DNA from: Caldifarciminota bacterium
Lineage (GTDB): Bacteria > Hydrothermota > UBA3073
Length of the DNA: 41,629 nt
NCBI GenBank assembly: GCA_023129165.1
Contig: JAGMCL010000074.1
Span: forward strand, 1 to 41,629
Reading direction: 5' to 3'
A program made the position numbers and the translations under genes. Under the pieces are notes generated by a model that was not told the origin of the DNA, did not search any database, and was given only the letters and a program-made list of their open reading frames with translations. Below, in pieces: positions 41,584-41,629 of the stretch (positions are counted from its first letter, which is position 1; each line of letters starts with the position of its first letter).

Positions 41584-41629
41584 ATTCTATCTCCCTATCA
41601 ACCAAAATATCTTGTAAAAAACTTAGAAA

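Overview
The window is bacterial DNA of fairly low GC, with a GC-richer island at about 7.4-17.9 kb. Three things suggest an uncultured candidate phylum of the WOR-3/FCB type: giant secreted proteins ending in a Por/type IX-like C-terminal sorting domain, PorV/FadL-like outer-membrane proteins, and a ferredoxin-dependent 2-oxoacid oxidoreductase. Intergenic DNA is unusually crowded with short dispersed repeats. The phylum assignment is inference; no rRNA gene is present.

Layout. 1-2373: insertion-sequence debris, with an IS1595-type transposase gene lying between two same-direction copies of an IS1380-like element. The second copy holds a frameshifted transposase and a consensus promoter. 2490-6481: a soluble PAS-GAF-PAS-PAS histidine kinase, its NarL-type response regulator, and a single-domain receiver. 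6780-7210: a NusG-paralogue (RfaH/UpxY-like) gene whose C-terminal KOW part is broken by frameshifts. 7418-20054: five consecutive plus-strand genes for secreted modular proteins (beta-helices, cohesin-like folds, dockerin-like calcium loops, C-terminal sorting domains), with recent internal and tandem duplication.

20150-26820: a repeat-rich zone with a P-loop kinase, a beta-propeller lipoprotein, a HEAT-like protein, a FadL/PorV-like barrel and a clipped HicB-like antitoxin. It is peppered with palindromic elements. Family A (about 175 bp) and family B (about 261 bp) both begin GGGGTCAGG; one A copy sits inside a B copy, and a decayed A copy supplies a plausible promoter for the kinase gene. 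26822-30933 (minus strand): a PorV-like outer-membrane protein and the gamma, beta and alpha subunits of a Kor-type oxidoreductase.

30935-41583 (minus strand): the spc/alpha ribosomal region, rpsQ-rplN-rplX-rplE-rpsN-rpsH-rplF-rplR-rpsE-rpmD-rplO-secY-adk-infA-rpmJ-rpsM-rpsK-rpsD-rpoA-rplQ. It has no map gene, carries a repeat island between rpmD and rplO, gives L15 a long acidic tail, and runs straight into korA.

How it fits together. The kinase/regulator pair and the NusG remnant lie just upstream of the surface-protein block and could have controlled it (inference). The PorV-like barrels fit export of proteins with sorting domains. The most unusual signals are the cohesin/dockerin-like surface array, the nested GGGGTCAGG elements that truncate, extend or promote neighbouring genes, and repeat-derived peptide inside otherwise conserved proteins. 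No tRNA, rRNA or CRISPR array was seen.
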